From Ceriagrion tenellum (Eukaryota; Arthropoda; Insecta; Odonata; Coenagrionidae), in the NCBI GenBank assembly GCA_963169105.1, contig OY720644.1, positions 4,361,001-4,425,000 on the forward strand: a stretch of 64,000 nt of DNA. Reading direction: 5' to 3'. Each line of letters begins with the position of its first letter. The stretch's first letter is position 1. The notes below the pieces were generated by a model that saw only the letters and a list, made by a program, of their open reading frames with translations, ran no database searches and was not told the DNA's origin. The translations under genes and the position numbers were made by a program. Below are positions 43,885 to 56,563 of the stretch, one piece after another.

Positions 43885-46800
43885 TACCTTTATGATTGAT
43901 CTACGTGATGTGACTTTATTGCAACCAAAACTTCGCAGGAATCCGCGGAAGGCCCAGGGAATGGACATTGACCTCAACCATGAGTGTGTAAGTTTGACAT
44001 ATATTCGGGCTTTGCAAAAGAATCAGAGCGGTCTCCTTGGTCGTCGAATGAGATGTTTACTTCCCATTCTCGGGTACTCGGCCCCACTTGATTTCTACGT
44101 CCTGTCTGCCGTATGATGCTCATATCCACTCATTCGCCAATTCACCACTCGATGAAAAGCTATTCATGAAGGAGGGAATAGACCGGATCTCTGATTGTGT
44201 CAGTTACTCGATTTAGTGAAATTACCTGGTACTACATTCACCTTTAAATTACTTTGGAATGATTTAGTAAATAGGGCAATTATTTTTATTAGGAATTAGA
44301 GTTTGGTTCTATCTGCCGAACTTGTAAATACCGATTACTTATCTGAGTGAGAGACCAAACAAGGGTGGAATTTTCTTCAAAATATCTTTAAAACGGTATT
44401 TGTAGCCTTTCCAGCATTGTTTTCTAGGTTTGCTAAGAGCAATACATTAAGCGTGTAGTTCAACAGTTCAACTTATAAGATGGAGAATAATACTTAAAGG
44501 ATAACGTAGATTAATGAATCACTTAAATACCTTTTGACATATTCGCAGTGAAAAATATTTGGCTAAAATTACGGAGTTAAATTTTATGAGGAGCATTTTT
44601 TTTACCCATGCGTAAGTAATACTACGACAAAAATGCATCGAGTATCTTCCCCAATGAAAGTGATAAAATACTAAAAATCATCTTTTTCATGTGGCAAATA
44701 AGCAGTGATTAGATATTTTCCCTATGGTCATTTGTATACTCATAAATCCGCAGAGTAGTCAATGGGGTGCAAATTAGGAATGTGCACCATCAAAGATTAT
44801 ACGATTGCTACGTTCCTAAAGAATCTATTCCTCTTCAAATGTGTCGTAATATTATTGCTTCAATGGAAGTTAAAGTTGTGAGAGCCCCCACATGAAGATA
44901 TTAACAGACTTTTTACAGGGTCATAAATTTCATCTCTTAGTGGAAAAGTATTTTAACGGATGTTGAAAAGGGACACTATAATGCTTTATTTAGAACGAGT
45001 GGGAAAAGGTAAAATGTATGTGTAATTCTCTCAATTTGAGTAATGTGCGCACATGATCACAGCAATTGATCATTGAGAAATATGCTGGTATTTACATAAA
45101 GAATGTGGATGTTTATTAGCCTTATAATCGATCCATCCCCCTCCATTCTCGATTTCCTAACCAAGTCTCTGTGACATGGTGTTTTACTTTTAAACACCAA
45201 ATAAAAGTTCAGTGGGTGAAAGTTGACGGCGCAACACCTCTTCGGGTAATTTTTCGACAGATGTTTTTGCCTTTTACAAACCTATCATCCGATTCCTCCG
45301 CCTGGGAGAAAAATGAGGCATACTTAAAGGCTAATAAGATCTTTTTTTCCTCCAAGAATTTTGGGAGAGGCCGCTAAAACTTTGAAAAATATCTCGGCTT
45401 GCGCTGTCCGCTCTGCTTGTTCGTCTATCGACGCTCGTCTCAATGAAGTAGTCATCAGTAAACCTTGGCCAAGTTCCGTGTGGTGATGGTCGGGGTGGTT
45501 TGTTGTTGTGAATAACGCACAGGTTTCAAATACTTGCTGCACCAGAAAGAAAAGGCTCGTCGCGCTTCGAAAAAATTTGAAGTCCCCGTCGAATACTTTT
45601 AATGGCGTAAGAGAAGTCAAATACCACTTCTTTCCTGTGAGTTAAACGCCTGGCGTCCGAAACATTATCTACGGCAGAAAAGGTATTTCCCGCAATACAA
45701 GGGGAAAGTAAGCTCTCATTAAAGGCATACTATTTCCCAAATCAATATAATGCACCCTTCATACATTCCGATATTGAATGGATTAGTATTGGTGGAGCTT
45801 TGTATCGACACGGGGAAACCTCTAGGGATCCTCAAGAGTCCTCCAAAATTGCTCGTTGCTTTAACTCAGACTAAAGGTGGCTGGCCTCCAAACCCATGCA
45901 TAATGGGAACTAATGGCGTTTGATTGGAATGGTCTGGGCTGATGAGGTGAAATCTGAGAACTACTCCTTTCTGTTTGTATTCCCGGGAGAGTAGTATGCT
46001 TTTTCCTATCCTTTAGTTATTTTTAACGTTCGTAGACAATACCACCACTCATTTTAAAGGTAACTTAGTTCACAGTAACGGATACGGACGCAAATAAATT
46101 CACCGAAAGGATACGAAACATCATCATAAATTCGCCTTGTCACGAGAAAGCTCAGTAGTTGTTACTGGGTTGCAAACCTGAATCGCAATTATGGTTCTTC
46201 ATAATAACATTGTTGGAGTACGCTCATGATTTTGAAAACGTGATCATCATCAAGAAAGATCGGGTACTACATAGCAGTGGAGTGCGCTCCCAGGACCTTG
46301 TGCATTGCCCTACCAATGCGGCTTGCCATTTGGATGACAATTATGACCATAAGAAGAAAAAACCGTGATCCCACCCCTGGTCAAGACATTTTTGAGTTTT
46401 TCATTCAATTTCTGGTCAATTAAAATTATTTTTATTCGGCATATTTTATCTCTTTTGTATTTAAAAAATTACATATTATCAGCCAGTCATTGCTGCTACA
46501 CATTACATTCAATCATATTAGCAATATGAGAAAATTTATATAAAAGCTCATTTGCATTCATTAAAAATCGAACACGGACCACTCTTTAGCTAGCCAAATA
46601 CATCTGACAGCTACAACATTAACTTTACCTATTAATGTATTTCATTAATGATATTCTACTCCAAACTGAAGTCTTTTAAAAGGCTTTTTGTTAATTTCAT
46701 ATGTGCGGTGAATTTATAGCTAAGCATGTAAGATATTATGCAATCATACATATGTTATCCATCACTACACCTAATTTGGGCCAACTTTTCTGAATGTTTA

Positions 46801-47595
46801 TTCGTATATTCTGCATTTACTAGATAAAGCGTAACAGTGGACAGCTCGTCACCAAGCTTCCTGTGATAAGATGAAAGAAATATCGGGAAAATATGCCTAG
46901 ATTATTCAGTATCGATGCGAGCATACATTTATTTTTATTTCGCGAAATTATATTTTACGTATGTTTTCATAGTTTAATCCCATTCTGACGAACTAAAGAC
47001 GATATTTATATTGGGTCAAGAACGATTCATTAATAAATATCCGTTTTGAATTTAATAAATATCCGTTAAAGGAACCTCGTCAATCTACAAATGGAAAATC
47101 GTGACAAATTACATCACGTAGACTATACTTATTTCAATTAAATCTTTTTTGTTTCGACATTTGGTGCGGATAAATCTCGATTTATATCATTTCGGTGAAA
47201 GAGACATATGACGTGTCATTCAAAAAGGTCCTCGGAAAGTCGACTACAATAAATATCCCTTGGTGGTAGAAGATGAAGATTTTAGCATATTGTATACTGA
47301 ATTGGGTGGGATAGTGAATATGTTTTATAATCAGTCTTTCTGTATAAATGATATCATTCGACGTAATAACCATGCTGAAGCAAACACAGCGATGCACCGT
47401 GACTGAATGTGCGAATAATATGAGACGAAAGCTCAAAAATAAGGCAATTGATGACTAAGTTCTAGGCTCCGACAAATGTGAGCTCCATTGCGGATTTCAA
47501 ATATTTGCGGTAGACGATGTTTTCCTCAGTGTTGCCAGTCTTTGGAGTGTGTACAGCTCCTAGAAGTCCCAAAAAATGCCGCATTCTGGCGCGCG
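43885..47595. other. Anonymous region, no supported gene
   Basis: About 3.7 kb between the two inverted Tc1-like ends. I see no transposase motif (no DD-E/D pattern) and no other coding domain. Frames of 60 to 98 codons are present but unconvincing. Confidence 0.45.
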
Positions 47596-47600
47596 AAAAA

Positions 47601-47628
47601 TTTTGCGTTAATTTTTTCCGCCACTGTA
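47601..47628 (-). repeat. Tc1/mariner-like terminal repeat, right-facing copy
   Basis: The reverse complement of the terminus at 42970-42997, ending CCGCCACTGTA. It may be the other end of one 4.66-kb element or an independent truncated copy. Confidence 0.55.
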
Positions 47629-48020
47629 CATGAGAAGGAGCGGAGACATTTCGGGATCAGTCTGATCTGAACGTAGTGTGCCGAGGGTAACCACCGATTA
47701 AGGTCTCATCAGAGGGCGGGAGGGACTACACTGCAGCTGAAGCGCTCTCCGCAAAATATTAAATTCGATATTAGTAAGCCATCGAATTCCTGACATCGAA
47801 GCCGATTCCCTGAATAGGTTTGTATCGGAAGACTTGGAACTATGGCTGTTAGAAGATAGCATAATATTAATCAGTCTGTCAATTCTAGGAGTAATAATAC
47901 TGGTAATAATATTGAAAGAAGGACTTTTATTATTCTTGAAAATAATCCACTGTCAGCATCTAAATGCATCAAAAACAGGAGAAACTCAGCAAAAATTATT
48001 TACTTCGTAAACCATTTTAA

Positions 48021-48576
48021 GGTCGTGCGAGTGAGATAGATCGCTAATCATAATAGAGACCATATTCGAATTATAAGTTCTAATTTCACCAGCTGTAGGA
48101 CACATGCATTTAATACTGCATTTTAAATAGTGCAGTATTATAGATTAATATGTCTGAAATTGTAAGTAATTAAATTAAAATATCTAAATAAGTCTCTAAC
48201 TTGACTCATTTTTTTCACGCGCTACGTTTGAAACTCCATCAAAACGGAAGGTTTATTGTGATCTCGAAGAATTTACTACAGTGACAATATGATTTATTTT
48301 AAAAAATAGTTGAGAAAACACACAAGCTACACATTGTTGATATTTTGACGAGATCTAAAGTGTCAGTAATACCCCATTTGTTAAATAAGGTTTCTCTGGA
48401 GTGCATACTCGTACTATTTTCCATGTAAAATGGCTATTATTTTCCGGAAAATATCTCAGAAAGTAGTGTGGTATGAGGTTGAATTTTTGGTGTCAATGGA
48501 AGGGTGATATATTTTTCTTTAAATTGAGAAAAAATTCATTGATTTCTAGGCAAAATGATATTAAACTCAAACCTCC
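48021..48576 (-). mobile_element. TTAA-target MITE, copy 4
   Basis: Flanked by TTAA at 48017-48020 and 48577-48580. Left end GGTCGTGCGAGTGAGATAG, right end CTCAAACCTCC. 556 bp, same orientation as copy 3, more diverged in the ends. Confidence 0.78.
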
Positions 48577-48584
48577 TTAAGTCC

Positions 48585-49240
48585 CTCACATGTATTATTT
48601 ATATTTTCTTCTTCAATTTTCAAACTGAAAGGTTATTCTTTGGAGGATTTTGAAAAAACCTGTTCATCCGCTGATTAAATGCCTGTTTGTATTACGAGGC
48701 AAAACAAATGATTTATAAGTAAAAATTTTAATAGGGAATAGGGAATTCCAATCACAAGACAGATTGAGAGCCTCCGGATTTTTCTTTTTCACCTTTTGTC
48801 CAAATTAAGCGGATTACTTAACGAAAAGGATTTGCATCAAATGAAGCTCAAAAAGAACCCGATTGAAATCAATGCAGAACAGCTTTAATTAGATACTAAT
48901 GCAAACCTCCCGTCAAATTTGCCGAATTAGAGTTGATGTAAGGGAAGATAGGTGTATGGAGGTATTTGAAAAGTGTAATGTTTGTAAGATACGTAAATGG
49001 TGTTTTTTCGATAGTAACATTTAAGTATGGAAAAAATAAAATTTCATAGAGTAGAAACATTACAAGTATTACAATTATCGAGTCTCCCGTCCGGTTCCTG
49101 TAAATCTGCTCCAATGCGACTTGCAGATACGTATGTCGAAAACCTAACGACACGAATTGCGTATTAACTAGTTAACTGGGGTCGTACATAATATCAATTC
49201 TTCAATGAATAATTCCGAGTCGTCTTTAATTCCTTTTCTT
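48585..49240. other. No supported gene
   Basis: AT-rich anonymous DNA; an 85-codon minus-strand frame at 48896-49153 lacks any motif. Confidence 0.35.
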
Positions 49241-49245
49241 TGTAT

Positions 49246-49315
49246 ACTGGGTAGCTACGTGGGCTGAGTATCTGATGCGAAATCAGAAGGTCCATGGTTC
49301 TATTCCCAGTCCAGT
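49246..49315 (+). other. tRNA-like sequence, probable SINE head
   Basis: Ends ACTGG and CCAGT pair as an acceptor-like stem. TCTGA TGCGAAA TCAGA (49271-49287) is a perfect anticodon-arm shape, and GGTTCTATTCC is a B-box with one change. The T-stem is only 3 of 5 pairs and position 33 is G, so a functional tRNA is doubtful. About 100 bp of following sequence may be a SINE body; its end is not defined. Confidence 0.5.
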
Positions 49316-49601
49316 CAAATTATTTCCAAATGGGATCGGGCATCATTCCATCTTCATACCACCAATGTCATCGTCCTTATATTTGTTCCTATCCACTTTC
49401 TCTCTGTTTGAATTTTATAATTGAGAGAAAGGAAGTCTCCATGTATGTGTGGAGGCATTGAATTCACTTGGATGATAGATTAGACGGTTAGTTAGACAAT
49501 ACCATTTCTTACCGCCAACCTCCTTCCTTGGCTTAACGAATTCCCATCACAATCCCCATTTATTGTATGTTTCTAAGCTTTTGCTAGTCACGCCTGTACT
49601 T

Positions 49602-49665
49602 CTTGCATGTATGCATGCAAGTCTTGCATGTATGCATGCAAGTCTTGCATGTATGCATGCAAGCG
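49602..49665. repeat. Three tandem 21-bp palindromic units
   Basis: CTTGCATGTATGCATGCAAG plus T is repeated three times without spacing. Each unit is a near-perfect palindrome, so the array can form cruciforms. Too few and too short for a CRISPR, and there are no spacers. Confidence 0.85.
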
Positions 49666-49669
49666 AGTG

Positions 49670-52495
49670 GTTGATTTTTTTTTATTTTGCACAATTAAAT
49701 TAGAGCTACCCTTGGGACAAAGTTGAGATGAACATGAAACAAAAAGTAATACAAAAAAGGTCCTTATTCTTTCTTACGAATTTTGTTTGCTTTTTGAAAT
49801 CATGAAATTTCTGTCAAACAAATAAAGTGGACCGTTCAAAACCGCTGCCGTTGGCTGATTAACGGCTCACCACGGCAACGAAAACGCAAACCACCCCGGA
49901 GGACGACCAACTGTACTAATGAAGCAGAGTCTAATGTGCACACAAATTCTCAAACATATATCGCGTATGAATTGTATTTGCATAAGTACGAAACGCTCTG
50001 CAGGTACCGATTAAGAGAGTTTTAAATCGAATGTCGCAGAAAGGCTGTTAAGACGCAAAGTTATATTTTACGCTGTTTGAGTACTCAGAATATATCTATC
50101 GCTAAAAAAATAGCAATTTCCGTCGCAGTTCAAAATGCTATTTGTAGAATGCCGGTCTACGCGAATGCTAATAAGCGAAGTAAGGATAAAGAACATCATT
50201 GATTACTATACGATAAAAATGTCGCTTTAATGCTTTCAAAATATTTAAAGGCGCTAGTTTAGAATAGGAAGGAATGTCTTTTGAAATAAAATTGAGAGCA
50301 ATGCCTCTGCAACAGATGAAATGAAAATTTTAAATCTCGAATAGATGGCGACCGAAAATAAATGCTTGATGAATATGTCTGTACAGCATCTTTTCTTCCA
50401 GTGGAATAAAAGTCCAGAGGGTTTTCTGCAGTTTTTCAATGAAAAAATAACTTTAGTAACACAAGAAATATCGGAGTACATTGTCTTTCCTTTAATCGAC
50501 TGACCTATAAACTTAACAGGGCTAAAAACGTAAGCGCTTTCCGCCGAATGCAACTTAACGCGGGCGACGGCTGCGCCCATTAATATTTATGGCCAACACC
50601 GAAGGGGACGAAAGCAGAAGGTGTCTGAAAAATAAAGCAAGTCAATTATTATTTAAAGCGAGTCGAGAGAGGGGGGATTGCTGCGCTGCGGGAAAATCGA
50701 GAAACGACAAGCGGCTAATGGAAGGAACTGCTTTTACACGATGGCCGAAGTGAAGCACCAAAACTGGGTTCATTTTTTGAAAGACAGTGACGTAAAACAG
50801 CAAACGAACAAATGAAATTAAAAATCTGAAGAAAAAACTTTCCCGACGAAATCACGCGAATCGTTTTTTACTTTTTTTCCACAAAAAATAAGCTTTTCCG
50901 CGAGAGAATGGACTTAAAAGCAACGGCGTCATACAACGTTTAATTTTGAATCGCAAAAGCACTGCTATCTTGATTGCGAGTGCTGTCCCCTAGTGGGCAT
51001 AAATTACTTAATTAAAAAAGGGAAAACATTTCGCGGGGATGTAAAACAAGCTGTCGCAGTTTTCCTTCTCGTCCTCTGCTCTCTCTGGGGAGACGACGTC
51101 GGCAGTCCCGGGAGACAGTAGCTCCGTTGGTTGAAAACATAAGTCCATTAGGAACAATTGAGCATCAGGATGCAAACGGAGGACAAAGTGGGGAGAAAGA
51201 CAGAGCAAAACGGTGATGGGGTAGGTTGAATGATTTGAGCGGAAGAAAAGAAGATCGTTTTGAAGAGGGAGAGCAGCGAGTAAGTGGAAGAAGACCAGCA
51301 GCAAAGCCTTGAGTGGGTGGGCATTGAGATGGGCAGGCAAATCGTCACAATGGAAAACAAGTGGGTGGACGGCGCAAGACAAGTGGGTTGCCTGCAAGAT
51401 TATCGCGGCACGTAGTTCCGAACGAAAAGTAGGTCTCGTCTGGAGGTTATTCAATATTTCGATCCGGCGCAAGTACCTATTTATTCACGTTGTCATTTAC
51501 TCCTTGATATGTCCATGATTTTAAGGGTAAGATACAGCATATCCTCTTAAAAGCATTTCGAGGTGAATGAATTTTCTGATGTGTTTTTGTACATAAACCT
51601 CTGACCCAGGCGTCACGACTGGTTTTATCAAGGTTTTAAAATTATTGTATGGAATGCGCCAGAGCAAAAAGAGGTGCACCTGATTGTGAAATATAACCAC
51701 ATAATATTCGAACAAGCTGGAAGGCCAGCGCACGGGACTTCTTCCAATGCAATTGTTCGTAGCAAGGAAGTAAACATACTTACCTAAAAAAGCCGTAGGT
51801 GCATTGTTTGTTTTTCCGTCAATGAAGCCCCGTCACCCTAAGCATTTCTCAGTGTATTCACTGCAACTTATTGCGCTAATCGAAATGCTCAGAAATAAAA
51901 ACATTTCATTCAACTATCTGTAAAATATATTTACTGATTTTATCACATTTGTCAAAGAAAGGCATGTGGGGTGGTAGTACAAGAAAATACTTTGTGTAGA
52001 CCGCAAATTCGTTTTTCCAGTTTTTAAAAATCAATATTGCCTTGAATTCAACTTCGAAGTCTCCAGAGACTCATAATTCGGTTCTCCCATTAGTTTGTCC
52101 ATGCGGTTCTCAATTTCTAATGTGGTTCTCCCATTAGGTTTTTCATGTTTTTAGCCCTTTAATCTACTTAACCTTGCGTCAGACTGAAGTTCGTCTAACA
52201 GGTTAAATATCTTTACTATATCCCAGAAGCTTGTGGTGCACTCAGTCAGAGATCTTACGAAAGAGATGTTCAATCTTTTTTTTCACATCTGTGTTCAAGG
52301 ACTTAGTAATTAAGTGGTTGATATATTTAGTATTACTATCTTTATGTCATAAATATTGTGGTTATGACTGTCCCTGGTGAATCTTAGGCTAGTGAATGAC
52401 GATTAAGGCAGAAAACGGTAGAAGTTGGCGAACAAATTGTTAATGGCTGGAGAGGAAACCAAACGTGAAGGGTGATGAACCCTAAAGTGAGTGTA
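49670..52495. other. Anonymous region, no supported gene
   Basis: A minus-strand frame of 154 codons at 51008-51472 is the longest here. It has no domain I recognise and no ortholog-like motif, so I leave it uncalled. GGTTCTCCCATTAG occurs twice, at about 52080 and 52128. Confidence 0.45.
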
Positions 52496-52500
52496 CCTAA

Positions 52501-53056
52501 GGTAGTTCGGACAAGATGGCTCGCTAGTCATAATTGAGACCGTATTCGAATTATACGTTTTCATTTCACCAGCTGTGTGACACATGAATTAAATTTTGCA
52601 TTATTAATCCTGCAATAATATAGTTTTATATGACAGAAAATGTAAGTAGTTAAAGGAAAATACCTAAATAGGTCTCTAACTTGGCTAATTTACTTCGCGC
52701 GGTGCGTTTTAAACTCCTTCAAAACGGAAGGTTTTTTGTGATACCCAAGAACCCATTGCGGTGACAGTACGATTAGTTTTCAAAAATAGATTAGAGAACA
52801 TATAATCTACACGCTGTTAGTTTTTCTTACTACATCTAAGTGTTAGAAATACCTCATTTTGTAAATAATGTCTCTCTGGAGTGCATGCACGAACCATTTC
52901 CCATGTAAAAGGGCTGGCATTTTTTGGCAAATATCTCCAAAAAAAATGCGGTAAGGGGTTGCATTTTTGGTGTCATTGGAAGGGTGAGATATTTCTCTTT
53001 AAAATGAAATCAAATTCATTGATTTCTAAGTAAAATGATATTCCACTCAAACTACC
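52501..53056 (-). mobile_element. TTAA-target MITE, copy 5
   Basis: Left end GGTAGTTCGGACAAGATGG after CTAA; right end CTCAAACTACC before TTAA at 53057-53060. 556 bp, same orientation as copies 3 and 4. Confidence 0.8.
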
Positions 53057-53064
53057 TTAATCAG

Positions 53065-54100
53065 GCTGTTCTGATGCCAAAAAAGAAACAGAAAATTTTC
53101 GAACTAGATCGTCTTGATGCCGATCGGAATAAGCCCATAATTTAAAGAAAAATAGACTTTCTGTAAATAAGAATTAACGGAAAAGACATTCCTATATCCG
53201 TAGACTCCGTCTTTGTAGCCATACATTCAATGCAGATAAAAAATTAACACTTTATGCTTTTATATTATGGAAAATACTGCGTGGTAGAGAATGCTGCTTT
53301 TGTATAGCAGCGTGATCCTGACAAAAGAAATTATTTCAATCTTGAACTGAGAAAGATTCTTTTTAAACTCTTTTTCATGTCAATTGATATGAAAAGAGAA
53401 TACTCTAGAAGGATACTCTAGAAGTATCACATTACGACAATGACATATCGATTTGTTCAGTGTATCAAATTTCGAGATAATCTCACGACTTCATCATATC
53501 GTTAATATCATCACCATTCATCCAATCCAAATATGATTGTCTCCAACAATCAATAATACCTTTCCCCTCCTAACTATTTTCTGACCTTGCAGCTCCTTCG
53601 TTTTCTATTCCGTTTCACCTGGCTGATCTATGCGTCCCTCAGTGTTTTACTATACGATTTTCTTTCCATTTTACGCTCTCTCCAGCAAGCACTTCACAAA
53701 CTCGATGTGCCTCAAAGTGCGGTCCATTCATTCGAAATTTGTCTTCCTGACTGTTCTCCATATGATTCTCGCCTTCTATGTTCTTATTTTCACTTCCTCG
53801 CTTGTCATGCCAACCGCTCATCAGATCTCTTATACTGCCAAGATTTGATAGGCTTTATTCCATTATGTCGCATCTTAGAAGGATAAAATTTTTTAGCTCG
53901 AACCGATATTTGCTGGCTGTTTGTTGAAATTCTAACATTTCATGTCATGTAGCTTCCAAGGAGCGCGTTATCATATTCCGTAGAGGCGCTTCCTTTGCGA
54001 TTATAATCTAAAATTGGTACACTGCGCAGGCATAACGACAGGAGCGACAATGCTGTATCATTTCCTCACCCTCTCCTTCTCATTTAAGGCCCGAGGAAGT
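53065..54100. other. No supported gene
   Basis: Anonymous DNA. Overlapping frames of 60 to 99 codons at 53587-53886 on both strands carry no recognisable motif. Confidence 0.4.
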
Positions 54101-54184
54101 GAGAGATAACAGGCTTGGGATTAGTGTGGGTGGGCGGTGGAATGGAAAGTTGGGGATGGAACGGCAGGAAATGGGCGCTAAAAG

Positions 54185-54220
54185 GTGTTGAGAGGGAGAG
54201 AGAGAGAGAGGGAGAGAGTC
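54185..54220. repeat. GA microsatellite in a purine-rich patch
   Basis: A GA repeat within a G/A-rich 54110-54230 stretch, preceded by a C/T-rich 54055-54090. Same purine/pyrimidine pairing as the longer tracts elsewhere in the window. Confidence 0.7.
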
Positions 54221-54224
54221 CCCA

Positions 54225-55035
54225 TTTGGGAGCCATTCGGCAGATTGGAGGGCCGCGTCGGTCGTGGGTGCGGTGGAACGGGTGTGGAGGTGCAGAGAAG
54301 CACGGAGTGGATGATGATAATGAGCCCTTTACTACCGTTGCATCAAAAAGTGGAAGCTGTCCTTTTCCCGGCCCATCGCTGCCATTAGAGCCGATTTCAC
54401 GGGAGAGGCCGTAATCAGGGGCGCGAGTACCTGATGCATTTGCAGTGATTTTTGCTCGCGTCTGAGTTCTGAGCCCAAGGAGAGCACGCGAGGAGTGATG
54501 GGAAAATTAGTCTGGGCTCATTGTGGAAAAAAGCGACCAATGATCTGACAGGCAAGGGCTGTTCGCCGAGAAGAGAATGAGAGATTTACGTTCGTCGGAT
54601 AATGGCAACGGAGAGAGCAAGTTATGTGGGGGGTACACGGAGCCGGGAAAACGATCAAACATCTTTTGGCGACTAACACACCTGAAAGCTCCCTTAACGT
54701 TGTAATCTAGAGCAATACGAGTGACCACAGAGATGTAAATGCTAATTATCATATTGGTACTCACCAAAAAGAGTAGACTCAAAGAGGAAAGATTACTCAT
54801 TCTACAAGGCGGATTTTGAAGGCTACAAACGCGAACTACCGGCCTCTTATACAAAAAATTTAACGATAACCCTGCTACTGACAGTATATTGAATACTTTC
54901 CGTAACAACGCTTAGATAGCCATAAATAGCGCTATACCAAGTACATTAAAAAAGATCAATACGGAACCTAGGTGGTAAAATGCGGACGTGTGGAAATCTC
55001 TTTAGCGACAACGAATCTGGTAAGCAAAGATGAAG
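54225..55035. other. No supported gene
   Basis: Moderately GC-rich to 54640, then AT-rich. A minus-strand frame of 133 codons at 54507-54908 has no motif I can recognise. Confidence 0.35.
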
Positions 55036-55039
55036 GACA

Positions 55040-55790
55040 GCCGGACGATCTGCCCGACGAGAAACATAAAAAGTTACACGGAAAATATAAGAAAACTAAA
55101 ACAATAGCAGAAGCGTCCATTTGCTAAGCATGAACTTGATTCAAAAGTAAAATATTGAATGAGATTTTGGAAGACAACCCGTAGGTAATTGGGTCCTAAG
55201 CGTGAGAGAGGTTCAAGGGAACAAGTCTACTGTAACGTCACTAAAAACCAATGCAGTAGATAGAGATAGCAGCAAAGTAGAAAAAGCAAATTCTCTCAAC
55301 AAGTCTTTTCAAAGCGTCTACACAGCATGCCCTCATAATAGAACAGTTACAATGCCGAGGCAATATGAAAATCCAATGCCATCTATTCATATTTCTAGCC
55401 GCGGCATACTAAGTTCACTGGAATTCATTAACTCCGAGAAATAGCCGGCTCCTGATCGAATTTTTATCCAATTTTACACAGAATTTGTGCCAGGAATAGC
55501 ACTTAACTGGGATTAGGAACCATATTTGCGAACCGATTATAGGAAGCGTGGGGGCTTTTACTCAATAGAAAAATTGACACAATGCCGAGGACTCTAGTTA
55601 AATTACAAATAGTTTTTGCCCCAACTTTTGGAAAACTGTGGTTCTGCCATGTCAACAACTTTACCCATGGTTCTAATCTCTGGAATTCCTTGCCATTATC
55701 CATAAAAAATTCTTCCTCGCTGTCTGTTTTAAGGAAAAGTTTTTAATTATTTCCATAAGCAGCATATATACCAATAATAGAAATATGTAT
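55040..55790 (+). pseudogene. Jockey/CR1-like LINE with large internal deletion
   Basis: The first part (55190-55450) has the N-terminal RT landmarks: KVEKANSLNKSFQSVYT, then SSRGILSSLEFINSEK and, after a stop, PAPDRIFIQFYTEF (a decayed KSPGPDGI block). Only about 170 bp further on, the sequence already reads NNFTHGSNLWNSLPLSIKNS and SSLSVLRKSF, which is the very C-terminal block of such reverse transcriptases. The whole palm, with the FDF, PQG and ADD motifs, is missing, so this is an internally deleted copy. It differs from family A. Confidence 0.65.
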
Positions 55791-55799
55791 CCTGTTATA

Positions 55800-56150
55800 G
55801 ATTTTATGTTTCCAAAGTGATTGTTTGTTTGTTATCTCTTTGTGATATTTTTATATTATATTTTCCAATGTTTTTAGTGTTAATTATATGCAACTGTGAA
55901 ATTTTTTGTTTTTAATCACTGTGAGATGTTGGCCAAGTGTATATATTTTTGTGTTATTTTTTCGCTCAAAGCAGAATTTTATGTTTTCTATTTTGTGCTC
56001 TAATGAGGAGACCAGACCAGAGCATAATCAAACTTATTCTATTCTATGGTTCAAACACTCACAGATATTCGTGTAACACGATCACGAGGTGCACAAAGAA
56101 GATACGATGGGTGAAAAATATGAATCTTCCAACGGATTAGGACGTCAAGT
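55800..56150. other. No supported gene
   Basis: AT-rich interval, possibly including the LINE 3' UTR. No tail is evident. Confidence 0.35.
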
Positions 56151-56154
56151 GGAA

Positions 56155-56440
56155 ACGGCGTGGACGACAGAAGGGCGACGAGGCCGAGGGAACAAAGTAC
56201 AAAAGGAATTGGAAACAAAAGAGAGAGGAGAGGAGAGGAAGTAGCGAGACGGGAACACGGGAATAGAGGCGCATCATGGGTCGCAAAAGGATGGACGGAG
56301 AGAGAGAGAGAGAGGGTTTGTTGAACTGGGGAGTTAGGGTTGGGGGGGGGGGTTGAGTGGAAGGGTGCCGAGTTAAGGGAGGCAAAGAAGGACCAAGGTG
56401 TATTGAAAAGAATAAAAAAAGGTGTGTGTGTGTGAAGCAA
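56155..56440. other. Polypurine tract with GA and GT microsatellites
   Basis: G/A-dominated strand with a GA repeat at 56296-56315, a G-run at 56341-56353 and a GT repeat at 56424-56435. Minus-strand frames of 112 and 151 codons (Ser/Pro/Leu/Phe-rich) are compositional artefacts. Confidence 0.55.
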
Positions 56441-56563
56441 ATGGGTGCAGCCTTGGTGGAATTCGCATGCGACAAGGAGAGGGTTGGCCATTGGCATCTG
56501 CCTCATTGTTCCTGGTAAGGGCTGAAGGGTAAGGACCTGTCTAGCGATGGGGATGACTCACTG

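Noticed and set aside
46159..46368. 69-codon frame ending in a lysine run
   Set aside because: No motif, short, and no support for splicing or expression.
49602..49665. Possible CRISPR array
   Set aside because: Three direct 21-bp palindromic units with no spacers, in eukaryotic DNA; simple tandem repeat.
51008..51472. 154-codon minus-strand frame
   Set aside because: No recognisable domain, signal or homology by eye, and no neighbouring exon-like frames; not enough to call a gene.
53587..53886. Hydrophobic 99-codon frame
   Set aside because: Phe/Leu/Ser-rich by composition, overlapped by frames on both strands; no membrane protein family recognised.
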